Below, piece after piece: positions 56,184-64,000 of a stretch of 64,000 nucleotides of DNA. The translations under genes and the position numbers were made by a program. Origin of the DNA: Thermococcus camini (lineage in GTDB: Archaea > Methanobacteriota_B > Thermococci > Thermococcales > Thermococcaceae); contig NZ_LR881183.1 in the NCBI RefSeq assembly GCF_904067545.1, forward strand, positions 624,277-688,276, given 5' to 3'. Each line of letters opens with the position of its first letter. Position 1 is the stretch's first letter. The notes under the pieces were generated by a model, which was not told the DNA's origin, made no database searches, and saw only the letters and a list, made by a program, of their open reading frames with translations.

Positions 56184-57471
56184 GAACCATCTCGTACCTT
56201 CTCTGGGCACCTCTGCCTGTGGCTCTTGCGAGGCCCAGGGCTTCGAGCTTTTCAATCCTCTTTAACACGGCGGGCTTTGAGAGGCCGACGTACTCCGCTA
56301 TCTCACCGCTCCTCCTTGGGACAGTCAGGAACTCCAAGATTTTTCTGTCAGTATCATCCAAAAGCTCGTCAGTTTTCTTCTTGAAGACCACTTCAAAGCG
56401 GTTTGCACTGCTCTTAAACTCTACCTCCACGAGGCCGTGTTTTCTGCATTCCTCGCGGATCAGTCTTAGGCCGTAGCCGTACTTTTCGATGTAGCCCGCA
56501 TCGTACATAAGTCCGCAGAGGTTCGGGTTCCTCGGCACGTGTTCGGGGTCTTCGAGGTCCACTCCCGGCATCAGGCCCCCGGGATTTCTTATTACAATCA
56601 TGTCGGGATGAATGAAAATCCTAACGTCCGCGGGGATTGCGTAGTTCCTGTGGGCGAAGGCGTTTATTATCGCCTCCCTAACGGCCCTTAGGGGATACTC
56701 GGGCAGTTTGGTTCTCTTCGTTCTCGCCACCACTTCTATCGTGCTGAACTGGGAAAGGAGCTCCGCGTACATCTCATCTATAACCTTCCATACAGGCCCC
56801 CGGAACTCCCTGCTCCACACAGGTCTCTCTCCGTCCATTCTGACAATCCTGCCCCCTGCGTGCGGTATGAACTCCTCGACATCGGTGAAAAACAGGACTC
56901 CTGCATTCGTCAGCTTGTCTCCTTTAATCGCCTTTGCGCTCCTTAGGTAGCGGCTCCAGTCTTCCTCTGGGATACGTCTGCCCCTTGCCTTCTCCACCGC
57001 TGAGAAAAACCATTCCACGTATTCTTCCTTCGTCTTCGAGAGTTCTGCCGCGGGAAACTCGTCCCAGGTAACCGCCCCCAGCTCGGAGGAGAGCATGAGA
57101 ATCTCCTGGATTGAAAGGGGCCTTATCCCAGAGCCTATCCTGATGTAGGCAACTCCACCGATAGAGCAGAGGTTCCGGGACTTTGGAACTTCTATGACAA
57201 GGACGTTTCTGTCCCCAAGCTCAAGCGCGTGGGTTTTTACCTGAAGAGGAGGGGTGATGTTCTGGAGTGAGGAGGATATCGTTTCCCTAGCCTTTTTGAT
57301 GTCACATCCCAAAACATTGCCCTCGTCGCTTACACCTATAAGGATGTAGCCCCCGTCGGCGTTTGCCATGGCACATATCTCTCTGGCGATTTCAGGCGTT
57401 GCCCTGCGTTTGAACTCTATCCTCTCGTTCTCTCCTTGGCGAATGAGTGCCAGAAGTTCGTTCACGTCCAT
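56176..57471 (-). CDS. AlbA_2 / HATPase / winged-helix protein between direct repeats
   Basis: 431 residues. N-terminal AlbA_2 (Schlafen-type, old AAA_4) domain: NERIEFKRRATPEIAREICAMANADGGYILIGVSDEG. Middle to C-terminal half matches the RecG_C/HATPase_c_4 class: LRAVREAIINAFAHRNYAIPADVRIFIHPDMIVIRNPGGLMPGV. The last ~55 residues are a winged helix (RRSGEIAEYVGLSKPAVLKRIEKLEALG). Such proteins are often annotated as putative transcriptional regulators; a few are defence-linked. A TTTATAT TATA box (57546-57553) precedes the right repeat, and no ribosome binding site is evident. The gene plus one repeat looks like a discrete cassette. Confidence 0.85.
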   Translation of the reverse strand: MDVNELLALIRQGENERIEFKRRATPEIAREICAMANADGGYILIGVSDEGNVLGCDIKKARETISSSLQNITPPLQVKTHALELGDRNVLVIEVPKSRNLCSIGGVAYIRIGSGIRPLSIQEILMLSSELGAVTWDEFPAAELSKTKEEYVEWFFSAVEKARGRRIPEEDWSRYLRSAKAIKGDKLTNAGVLFFTDVEEFIPHAGGRIVRMDGERPVWSREFRGPVWKVIDEMYAELLSQFSTIEVVARTKRTKLPEYPLRAVREAIINAFAHRNYAIPADVRIFIHPDMIVIRNPGGLMPGVDLEDPEHVPRNPNLCGLMYDAGYIEKYGYGLRLIREECRKHGLVEVEFKSSANRFEVVFKKKTDELLDDTDRKILEFLTVPRRSGEIAEYVGLSKPAVLKRIEKLEALGLARATGRGAQRRYEMVHR

Positions 57472-57477
57472 GATTAC

Positions 57478-57547
57478 CGTTAAGTACCGTTAACCCTAAA
57501 AACTTTACGCTACCGTTAACTTCTCTGGCCTTACGGGGGTTAACGAT
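57478..57547 (+). repeat. 70-bp direct repeat, right copy
   Basis: Identical to 56114-56183. Lies six bases upstream of the AlbA_2 gene start, between its TATA box and ATG, so the mRNA leader would be made of repeat sequence. GTTAAC words at the TATA-proximal edge would suit a repressor operator. Confidence 0.97.
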
Positions 57548-57562
57548 ATAAAAGAAGAGCGG

Positions 57563-58642
57563 TCAGAGCTCCAGCTCGTCCCTGTACTTCCGCAGCTCCT
57601 TCTCCATTATTTTCCTTGCCTGCTCCTCAACCATCGGTTTGACCAGCTCGATGACGCGTCTCTTCAGCTCATCCAGGCCTTCACCGTTGAGCGCCGAGAT
57701 TCTGAGGGGTTCGAGCCCCTTGGAGCGGACGAAGTTCTCAACAGTCTTTATTTTCTCCTCGTCCGCTATGTCCACCTTGTTGAGGACAACGATGAAGGGG
57801 AACTCGCCGAACTCGGCGTAGATTTCCTCGAACAGGTGGGTCTGCTCTTCAATCGGATAGCCGCAGTACTCACTGGGGTCGAAGATGTAAACTATCACCT
57901 TTCCGAGGTGCTTTAAAGCCAAGATAGCCTGTCTCTCGACCTCGTTCCTCTCGCTCAGCGGCCTGTCGAGCAAACCCGGTGTGTCTATGACCTGGTATTT
58001 CAGGTAGTGCTCCTCGAACTGGCCGACGTTTATGCCCTTGGTGGTGAAGGGGTAGCTGGCAACCTCGGGTCTGGCGTTCGTCAGCACCCTGAGGAGCGTG
58101 CTCTTGCCGACGTTGGGATGACCTGCTATCACGACCGTCGGAAGGTTGAGATCAACGACCGGGAGGTCTTTGAGGACGTTTCTGGCCTGGTTGAGGTACT
58201 CAAGGTCGTCGGCGATGTCCCTGATGACGTCGGCGACGCGGCCGTAGAACTGCCTGCGGAGCCTTGACATCTCGTCCGGGTCGCGCGAGTATCGTATCTT
58301 CTCGGCGTAGCGCTGCTCAAGGTTCCGTATCGTCTTTATTGCCCAGTTGACGTGGGCCAGGGAGCGGTGGAACTGGTCGCGATCAACGAGCGTATCAACC
58401 AGCTCCCTGTAGAACGGAGGAAGTTCTGAAACCCCCGGTGTCCTGTCCAGCAGTTTCTTCAGGTTGTCGCGGATGACGTTGGAGATCGTTCTGATTCTCA
58501 GCTCTTCCCTCTGCCTGGCCTTGGCCCTGGGGCCGCCCTTGGGGGTGAGGGCCGAGGCCGCTTTCTCCGCTCTCCTGAAGGCCTTATCGATAATCTCGTC
58601 AGCGGTAAGAACAGTGGGCATCTTCTCAAAAGGATTTCTCAT
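57563..58642 (-). CDS. Nog1/Obg-type GTPase
   Basis: 359 residues. Long helical N-terminal domain (MRNPFEKMPTVLTADEIIDKAFRRAEKA, NOG1-N type) followed by a TRAFAC GTPase domain: P-loop VVIAGHPNVGKSTLLRVLTNARP, switch PFTTKGINVG, G3 DTPGLLDRP, G4 VLNKVDIA, G5 ISALNGEG. Eukaryotic Nog1 acts in large-subunit assembly; a similar role in archaea is likely. GGGTGATG precedes the ATG. Confidence 0.93.
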   Translation of the reverse strand: MRNPFEKMPTVLTADEIIDKAFRRAEKAASALTPKGGPRAKARQREELRIRTISNVIRDNLKKLLDRTPGVSELPPFYRELVDTLVDRDQFHRSLAHVNWAIKTIRNLEQRYAEKIRYSRDPDEMSRLRRQFYGRVADVIRDIADDLEYLNQARNVLKDLPVVDLNLPTVVIAGHPNVGKSTLLRVLTNARPEVASYPFTTKGINVGQFEEHYLKYQVIDTPGLLDRPLSERNEVERQAILALKHLGKVIVYIFDPSEYCGYPIEEQTHLFEEIYAEFGEFPFIVVLNKVDIADEEKIKTVENFVRSKGLEPLRISALNGEGLDELKRRVIELVKPMVEEQARKIMEKELRKYRDELEL

Positions 58643-58700
58643 AACATCACCCCGTTATCTCGCGGAGAAAAGTTAAAAGAAGAGTTTAAAAAGTTGCCCC

Positions 58701-58913
58701 TCATTCATCGAGGGACTTGGAGACGGTATAGCCTATAAAAGAGGCCAGAAAGACCAAGATGAACAGGATAAGCGTCATTATCCTTCCGGCTTGGTTGCTG
58801 TCGGTGAATCCGGCCGCTATCATGAGGAAAAAGACCACCACAAGCAGGATTCCAAGTTTCTCAAACAGGTTCTCATGAGTGTTGAACTTTTTAATTATCG
58901 CACCTACTTCCAC
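58701..58913 (-). CDS. Small membrane protein, two helices
   Basis: 70 residues, unknown. Two hydrophobic segments, LGILLVVVFFLMIAAGF and ILFILVFLASFIGYTV, separated by a short polar loop (TDSNQAGR). GTG at 58913 has GGGGGTGG seven bases upstream; an earlier GTG at 58922 lies inside that site. Monocistronic between nog1 and the MBL gene, all on the minus strand. Confidence 0.7.
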   Translation of the reverse strand: MEVGAIIKKFNTHENLFEKLGILLVVVFFLMIAAGFTDSNQAGRIMTLILFILVFLASFIGYTVSKSLDE

Positions 58914-58986
58914 GTATTCCACCCCCTAAAGGTTCGTTCTAAAATCAGAAAGGTGCGGAAATATAAAAAACTATCGCAGAAGAGGG

Positions 58987-59793
58987 TCAGAGTTCGATTA
59001 CCCTTCCCACGTAAAGCTGCTCTATCCTCTCGCCCAGCCCCGCCTTCAGGAATGCGTACTCGTCCAGACCCGTGCAGTGGCCGGCGTAGAGCCTTTCGGC
59101 GTCGATTCTCTCAACTACCTCATTTAGAAGCTCTTTTTTGGCGCCCCTCAGGTGAAGTCCCCCTATCAACGCCCTGACTGGCTTTCCAAGAACGTCCTCC
59201 GCGTGCCACGCTATGTTCAGAACTCCAGAGTGTCCGCAGCCGGTGACGACGGCTACCGAGTTCCCCAGGTCGATGATCAGGGCGATATCATCGGGGATCG
59301 GGTCTCTGATGAGGCTGCCGTTCTCCTCAACGTAACCAACGGCCCTGTCCCACGTGCGCCGCGGTATTTCCCCGGAACTCCAGAGTCCCGGCGCAAACTC
59401 GAAGGGCTCTTCTTTCAGGATGAACTCGGCCCCGAGCCCCTCAAGCTCCCTCCTGTCAAAGGGGATTCCTATATCCCTCCTGTGGGGTTTCAGTGCCACC
59501 CTGCGCCGGAAGATTCCTGGGTGGGCGATGACCCTCACCGGCTCCTCCCGCGCATTTAAAAACGCCTTCAGTCCGCCGGTATGGTCGTAGTGCCCGTGGG
59601 TTATGAAAACGAAGTCTATTTCCCCGGGATCGATTCCAAGCCAGGTCATGTTGCTGAGAAGCACCTCCCCGTCGGTTCCTGTGTCGATGAGCACCCTTCT
59701 GCCCCTGTGCTCCAGGAGGGCGGAAAACCCGTGCCCGCCCAGGAGGCCCTTCACGAACCCCGCATGGTTCTCATAGATCACGGTCAGCCTCAT
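58987..59793 (-). CDS. MBL-fold metallohydrolase (COG1237 type)
   Basis: 268 residues. Metal motif FITHGHYDHTGGL (HxHxDH), N-terminal GFSALLEHRGRRVLIDTGTDGEVLLSNM, then VVTGCGHSGVLNIA and GGLHLRGA near the C-terminus; this pattern marks the family annotated as 7,8-dihydropterin-6-methyl phosphate-type synthases in archaeal methanopterin biosynthesis. Whether this species makes methanopterin is doubtful, so the role is open. GAGGGATTCCG before the ATG. Confidence 0.85.
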   Translation of the reverse strand: MRLTVIYENHAGFVKGLLGGHGFSALLEHRGRRVLIDTGTDGEVLLSNMTWLGIDPGEIDFVFITHGHYDHTGGLKAFLNAREEPVRVIAHPGIFRRRVALKPHRRDIGIPFDRRELEGLGAEFILKEEPFEFAPGLWSSGEIPRRTWDRAVGYVEENGSLIRDPIPDDIALIIDLGNSVAVVTGCGHSGVLNIAWHAEDVLGKPVRALIGGLHLRGAKKELLNEVVERIDAERLYAGHCTGLDEYAFLKAGLGERIEQLYVGRVIEL

Positions 59794-59848
59794 CGGAATC
59801 CCTCGAAAAGTTTATGTTTTAGGCCGTTTAAATTCTTCTGTGGTTGCC

Positions 59849-60664
59849 ATGATATCACCCGTGGACTACGTTGCACCGCTGATTTCCGGAATGATAATCG
59901 CGCTTGGCTCCTGGCTCCCGGTCGGTCCGGAGGGTCACTCCTTCACGGCCCTTTTATGGGCTATTGCACCATCGTATGGAGATTATCTCGTTCCCTCCTA
60001 TCTGGGTGTAACGTTTGCTGTCCTCTTCTATTTCAGGGAGCTGATAGCGCTCGGCTCCCACAATGCGATTAAAAGACGTCTTGATTCGGACACGGTGTAC
60101 TTCATTTACGCCTCCGCCTTCACCCTGCTGGTGGGGTACCCCGTCCTGAAGACGGTTTCCGACTCAGTGGGTCCCGGTACCTCCGACCTGATAAACGCGA
60201 TCGTAGGCATTGGGATGATTCTGGTGGGCCTCCTGGCCGGTACGCGCGTTCGGGCACCCCTTGAAGGGATCGAACGCAGTATCCGGGAGAAAAAGGACGA
60301 GGCCACCCTGGTGGATGCGGTGGTAGCAGGGCTGGCTCAGGGCGTCGCCCTAATAGGGGAGCTCTCAAGGAGCGGCTTTGTCCTCCTTGGCCTTGTGAGC
60401 ACGGGTATGGACGTAAAGCGGGCCCTTGAGCTGAGCTTCCTGGTGGCACCCGTGTACCTGGCCATGAAGCTCGCTTTCATGGGAGGATGGGATCCAGAGC
60501 TTCCCGTCGTGCTGCTCTTCACAGCGTTCCTGGCGGCGTTCGTGGTGAGCTCTGTAACGATGAAACTCCTCCTCAAACTTGCCGGCGCGGTGGGCAGGCG
60601 GGCGTTCCTCGTGTCCTTCGGTTTAATTGCAATCGCGGTTTACCTGATGGGGGTGGTCATGTGA
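59849..60664 (+). CDS. UppP/BacA-like undecaprenyl-diphosphatase homologue
   Basis: 271 residues with about eight membrane helices. Family signatures: GSWLPVGPEGHSFT near the start (SEG-like motif, PxGPEGH) and GVALIGELSRSGFVLLGLVSTG (the PGxSRSG-like region, here IGELSRSG). In archaea these enzymes probably recycle polyprenyl diphosphate lipid carriers for glycosylation. ATG 59849 preferred over GTG 59840. Stop overlaps the nucleotidylyltransferase GTG, which supports a cell-surface glycan context. Confidence 0.85.
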   Translation: MISPVDYVAPLISGMIIALGSWLPVGPEGHSFTALLWAIAPSYGDYLVPSYLGVTFAVLFYFRELIALGSHNAIKRRLDSDTVYFIYASAFTLLVGYPVLKTVSDSVGPGTSDLINAIVGIGMILVGLLAGTRVRAPLEGIERSIREKKDEATLVDAVVAGLAQGVALIGELSRSGFVLLGLVSTGMDVKRALELSFLVAPVYLAMKLAFMGGWDPELPVVLLFTAFLAAFVVSSVTMKLLLKLAGAVGRRAFLVSFGLIAIAVYLMGVVM

Positions 60665-61920
60665 AGGCGGTTGTTCTTGCCGCTGGAAAGGGTGAAAGGC
60701 TCCGGCCGCTGACGGACGACAGGCCAAAGGTTATACTTAAAGTTGCCAACAGGCCTATAATCGAATACGTCCTCGAGAACCTCGATCCTTTTGTGGATGA
60801 GTTTATAGTCGTTGTCCGCTACGAGAAGGGAAAACTGATTAAGGCTCTGGGCGATGAGTTCAACGGCAAACCGATAACCTACGTCGAGCAGCTGCCCGGC
60901 GAGGGGACTGCCAAGGCAATAGAGTCTGCCCGGAAGCACATCGGGGAGGAGGAGTTCATAGTGGCCAACGGCGACATTTACTTTGAGATCGCGGGTGTAA
61001 AGGATCTGATAGGGGCCTTCAGGAGGGAAAAGGCCGACGCTGCCCTTCTCGTTAAAGAGTTCGACGACCTCAGCCACTTTGGCAAGATAGAGGTCGAAGG
61101 GAGCCTCGTTTCCGGAGTGAAGGAGAAACCCGGGAAGGTTCCCGGCTACGCCAATCTCGGTGTTTACATATTCAGGCCCGAGGTCTTCGAGTTCATCGGG
61201 AAGACCCCCGTGAGCAAGCGCGGCGAGTACGAGATAACGGACACCCTCAACCTCATGATAGGATCCGGAAAAAGGGTGACATACGCGGTTTACTCCGGCT
61301 ACTGGAACGACATAGGCAGGCCCTGGAACCTCCTTGAGCTCAACGAATACATCCTGAAGAACAGGCTGAGACACGAAATACGTGGTATAGTTGAGGAGGG
61401 GGCCACTATAGTCCCGCCGGTTGAGATTGGGGAGGGCACAGTTGTCCGGAGCGGCGCGTATATCGTGGGTCCGGTTAAGATAGGAAGGAACTCCAGAATT
61501 GGCCCCAACTGCTTCATACGGCCCGCCACCAGCATAGGAGACAACTGCCACGTGGGCAACGCGGTGGAGGTCAAGAACTCCATAATAATGGACGGCAGCA
61601 ATGCGCCCCACCTCAACTACGTCGGCGACTCAATAATCGGGGAGAACACCAACCTGGGAGCTGGAACTATAACCGCGAACCTCAGACACGACAGGGGCAA
61701 CGTGAAGGTTGAGGTTAAGGGTAAGCTCGAGGACAGCGGCAGGCACAAGCTCGGCGCAATAATTGGCCACAACGTCAAGGTGGGCATAAACGTTAGCATC
61801 TACCCAGGAAGGAAGATAGGGAGCAACTCTTTCATAGGTCCTGGTGTCATAGTTGATAGAAACGTCCCTCCCGGCAGCCTGCTGATCGTCAAGCAGGAGA
61901 AGGAGGTACGGAAGCTTTGA
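60661..61920 (+). CDS. Bifunctional sugar-1-phosphate nucleotidylyltransferase/acyltransferase
   Basis: 419 residues in the GlmU-like archaeal class. N-terminal nucleotidyltransferase domain: MKAVVLAAGKGERLRPLTDDRPKVILKVANRP with the GxGxRxxPLT signature and NGDIYFE. The C-terminal ~170 residues form a left-handed beta-helix with hexapeptide repeats (IGEGTVVRSGAYIVGPVKIGRNSRIGPNCFI...) ending in HNVKVGINVSIYPGRKIG. Likely makes UDP-GlcNAc or a related activated sugar. GTG start at 60661; the long upstream frame overlaps uppP and is an artefact. Confidence 0.92.
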   Translation: MKAVVLAAGKGERLRPLTDDRPKVILKVANRPIIEYVLENLDPFVDEFIVVVRYEKGKLIKALGDEFNGKPITYVEQLPGEGTAKAIESARKHIGEEEFIVANGDIYFEIAGVKDLIGAFRREKADAALLVKEFDDLSHFGKIEVEGSLVSGVKEKPGKVPGYANLGVYIFRPEVFEFIGKTPVSKRGEYEITDTLNLMIGSGKRVTYAVYSGYWNDIGRPWNLLELNEYILKNRLRHEIRGIVEEGATIVPPVEIGEGTVVRSGAYIVGPVKIGRNSRIGPNCFIRPATSIGDNCHVGNAVEVKNSIIMDGSNAPHLNYVGDSIIGENTNLGAGTITANLRHDRGNVKVEVKGKLEDSGRHKLGAIIGHNVKVGINVSIYPGRKIGSNSFIGPGVIVDRNVPPGSLLIVKQEKEVRKL

Positions 61921-63017
61921 GCTGGGCGTACTTCCTCAACTTTATCTCTAGATGGGTCCTGTTTGGGGTGGCGGCGTACAAAACACGGAGGGAGGAGAGC
62001 AGAGGTTGGATGCTGATAATGTTTGCTTTCCTCCTGGCCGCCCTCGACCCGGAAAGACTTCTCCTTGAGCCTCTGGGCCTTTCCCTTGTATCTTCGGTGT
62101 CCTTTGTGCTGGATATGATAAACACTGCGTTCCAGGGCGTCCTCCTGATACTAGCCGCGGACTATCTTGCCCCTTCAAACCCGTCCCTCAAGAACTCCCT
62201 ACTCTCCCTTGGGGTGGGGGTGCTGGCGTACCTCTGGATAGTTATTACCAACGTGAGCACCGTGGAGGTAAGCTTCTTCCTGAAGAGCTTCGGACCAATG
62301 ATGGGTTACGCTGCGGGTTATATCTACATGGGTCTTCTGCTCTACAGGTATGTAATCACCAGGAGGCCAGGACAAATTCTCTTCCCCGCAGGAATGATCC
62401 TCTTGGGTTTCCTGAACGCCACGTACCCGGTAACTGCCACGTGGCAATGGTTCATTCCCTACGGGTTCTGGCTGGGCACCATATTCAGGATTATGATGGC
62501 CATCGGCGCACTGAGCTTCGTCCTCTGGCCGTTTGTTTCCCCTGACTCGGACGACGGTCATGAAGTCCCAGGAGGGGCTTTTATGTATCCCAGCCGGTCC
62601 GCGGCGATGAGGGCTCTGGGAGATTTTGAGAAAATACCCAGTATGGTCCTAATAACCCGAAGAGACGTTAATTCGCTCGAAGACGGGTTGCACCCGAATG
62701 CCATCGTGTTTTGGATGACGAGAGTGGCTGAAGGGGAGCTTTCGGATTCACCCAGGGTGTACGCCATAAGCCCGACTAAGATAGATATCCTGACCGATTT
62801 TATAGCCGGGGCCCTGGATAGGGGGTATGCTGTGGTTGTCGTAGAGGCTGTGGAATACCTGATTGTTGAGAATGGGTTCGAGAGTGCGTTCAAATTCCTT
62901 TTGAACATAAAGGACAGAGTGCTGCTCCGGGGAGGCACTATGGCACTTATCGTTGACCCTGCATCACTGGAGAAGCAGCAGTTGAAAACTCTCGAAAGAG
63001 AATTTAAAATGGAGTGA
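61917..63017 (+). CDS. DUF835 membrane protein
   Basis: 366 residues with five to seven helices in the first ~210 (MLIMFAFLLAALDPERLLL; VLLILAADYL; LLSLGVGVLAYLWIVI; FPAGMILLGFLNATY) then a cytoplasmic DUF835 domain (SRSAAMRALGDFEKIPSMVLITRRD...GYAVVVVEAVEYLIVENGFESAFKFLLNIKDRV). DUF835 is an archaeal P-loop-lacking, RecA-like module of unknown role. TTG at 61917 overlaps the previous stop (TTGA), with GGAGGT about 12 bases upstream. Confidence 0.85.
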   Translation: MSWAYFLNFISRWVLFGVAAYKTRREESRGWMLIMFAFLLAALDPERLLLEPLGLSLVSSVSFVLDMINTAFQGVLLILAADYLAPSNPSLKNSLLSLGVGVLAYLWIVITNVSTVEVSFFLKSFGPMMGYAAGYIYMGLLLYRYVITRRPGQILFPAGMILLGFLNATYPVTATWQWFIPYGFWLGTIFRIMMAIGALSFVLWPFVSPDSDDGHEVPGGAFMYPSRSAAMRALGDFEKIPSMVLITRRDVNSLEDGLHPNAIVFWMTRVAEGELSDSPRVYAISPTKIDILTDFIAGALDRGYAVVVVEAVEYLIVENGFESAFKFLLNIKDRVLLRGGTMALIVDPASLEKQQLKTLEREFKME

Positions 63018-63019
63018 AA

Positions 63020-64000
63020 TCACTCCAGTCCCAATTTTTCTATGAACCTCTTGTAGTACCGGGTGTCGTGCTCCAGCTCGGCCTTCTGGAGCAGCTGCCG
63101 CTCGATGGCCCGCAGGGCGTCGTGGACTGCCTGTATTGCACCCCACGTTTCTCCCGTAGCCACGAAGACCCCTCTGTCGGTGACGACACGCATCCTTGCC
63201 TGGTACAGGTGCACGCCGCGGAACTTCTCGTTGAAGCGCCTTATGTAGAGGTAGATTATGCCCTCTTGGCCCAGTAGATCCTCGTAGCCATCGACGAAGC
63301 GCCTGACATCCTCTATGATGCGTTCCCTTGTGAAGTCGCTGAGTATCTCGGCGTCGCCTCCAAGCTGGAGGTAGAAGCGGACCTCCTTCTCCACCATCCT
63401 CGATATTGGCAGGAGCAGGTCCTTTACAGTCAGGACACCCGCAACCTTGTTGTTATCATCGACGATGATGAGGCCGTCTATGTCGTTCTCCATCATCGTC
63501 GCCACTGCCTCCTTGACCCTGGCCTCCGGCTTTGCCGTTATGACGCCCCTTATCATGACGTCGCGGAGCTGCATGCTGAATGGGGGAATCTTCTCACCCG
63601 CCACCTCGCCGTACTGGGACTTGAAGCGGGGTTTGATGAACCTTATGATGAGGTCGTGGAGGGTTACGAGCCCCTCGAGCTTTCCGGCTTCGTTTACTAT
63701 CGGGATCCTCGATATCGCGTGGTCGCGCATGGTTGCCAGGGCCTTGGCAACGGTGTCGTCCGGTTTCAGGGTTATAACGTCCTTGGTCATGAACTCCTCC
63801 GTCTTCTTCTTTCCGAACTCTCCCTCGGCGACCCTCTTGAGAAGCTCTATGTCGCTTATAACTCCAATGATTTCAGCCTTGCTCTCCCCAACCGGGAGGG
63901 AACGGAGGTCAACCTCCATCATGAGCTTGGCAGCCTTGCTAAGGTCCTCATCCGGCTTGATGACCGGTGCGGTTTTGTACACGTCCCTAACCTTGGCCTT
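63020..64000 (-). CDS. Four-CBS-domain protein with HPF-like tail (partial, runs off window)
   Basis: At least 326 residues; the N-terminus continues past 64000, since in-frame codons upstream of the first GTG read KAKVRDVYKTAPV, an intact CBS beginning. Four CBS repeats (KTAPVIKPDEDLSKAAKLM; EFMTKDVITLKPDDTVAKAL; DVMIRGVITAKPEARVKEAV plus its partner) typically bind adenosyl ligands. The C-terminal ~110 residues (VHLYQARMRVVTDRGVFVATGETWGAIQAVHDALRAIERQL) look like a beta-alpha ribosome-hibernation-factor fold. Role inferred as energy-sensing, possibly ribosome-linked. Confidence 0.85.
   Translation of the reverse strand, partial: KAKVRDVYKTAPVIKPDEDLSKAAKLMMEVDLRSLPVGESKAEIIGVISDIELLKRVAEGEFGKKKTEEFMTKDVITLKPDDTVAKALATMRDHAISRIPIVNEAGKLEGLVTLHDLIIRFIKPRFKSQYGEVAGEKIPPFSMQLRDVMIRGVITAKPEARVKEAVATMMENDIDGLIIVDDNNKVAGVLTVKDLLLPISRMVEKEVRFYLQLGGDAEILSDFTRERIIEDVRRFVDGYEDLLGQEGIIYLYIRRFNEKFRGVHLYQARMRVVTDRGVFVATGETWGAIQAVHDALRAIERQLLQKAELEHDTRYYKRFIEKLGLE

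Noticed and set aside
60487-60660. 58-codon N-terminal extension of the sugar nucleotidylyltransferase
   Set aside because: Overlaps uppP in another frame; the GTG at 60661 gives the exact family start MKAVVLAAGKG.

Overview
The window is a stretch of chromosome from a hyperthermophilic euryarchaeon of the Thermococcales, most likely a Thermococcus. Direct signs are a full-length reverse gyrase, a TrmBL2-type chromatin protein, the SurR/protein disulfide oxidoreductase pair, a fused hexulose-phosphate synthase/isomerase, a CGP-CTERM surface protein, strong GAGGTG-type ribosome binding sites, TATA-box promoters and very tight gene packing. No tool was run; calls rest on reading the sequence and on recalled knowledge of protein families.

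Layout. 1-2.7 kb (minus strand): ftsZ-secE-spt5-rpl11-rpl1, the archaeal division/secretion/elongation/ribosome cluster, then D-aminoacyl-tRNA deacylase. 3.9-7.7 kb: a TAXI-type TRAP transporter operon (binding lipoprotein, DUF1850 protein, fused permease). 7.8-13 kb: a fucose-isomerase-like protein, an RNA-ligase partner PIN protein, tRNA-Thr and tRNA-Pro enclosing 0.85 kb of repeat-rich non-coding DNA, and topoisomerase I. 13-16 kb: the redox module surR-ferredoxin-geranylgeranyl reductase, divergent from pdo, with a full SurR operator between them. 17-27.5 kb: a CRISPR array of 14 intact repeats plus two decayed ones, its leader, and a type I-B (Cst/Tneap-like) operon cas6-cas8-cas7-cas5-cas3-cas4-cas1-cas4 on the minus strand, with cas2 alone on the plus strand. 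27.7-44.4 kb: ADP-forming acyl-CoA synthetase beta subunit, reverse gyrase, TrmBL2, a surface-protein gene broken by an in-frame stop, an arginase-fold protein, HPS-PHI, a reduced FtsZ paralogue, and an operon of small hydrolases. 44.4-55.5 kb: a surface protein, Pth2, TruD, phosphatase, acetyltransferase, M20 peptidase, tRNA-Ala/tRNA-Val, DUF357, DUF555, CTP synthase and membrane proteins. 55.7-64 kb: ribosomal protein S8e, an AlbA_2/HATPase/winged-helix gene between perfect 70-bp direct repeats, a Nog1-type GTPase, MBL hydrolase, UppP-like phosphatase, sugar-phosphate nucleotidylyltransferase, DUF835 protein and a CBS protein that leaves the window.

Most unusual signals: (1) the single-gene cassette between identical 70-bp direct repeats (56114-57547); (2) a 14-base copy of the 5' end of the crRNA repeat inside the first codons of cas6, the gene for the enzyme expected to bind that RNA; (3) a conserved 9-bp-stem hairpin 3-4 nt after the CCA of three different tRNAs, with compensatory changes; (4) the degenerate FtsZ paralogue lacking the GTP-binding signature; (5) the SurR operator and a second half-site over a pdo TATA box; (6) the amber-interrupted CGP-CTERM gene.
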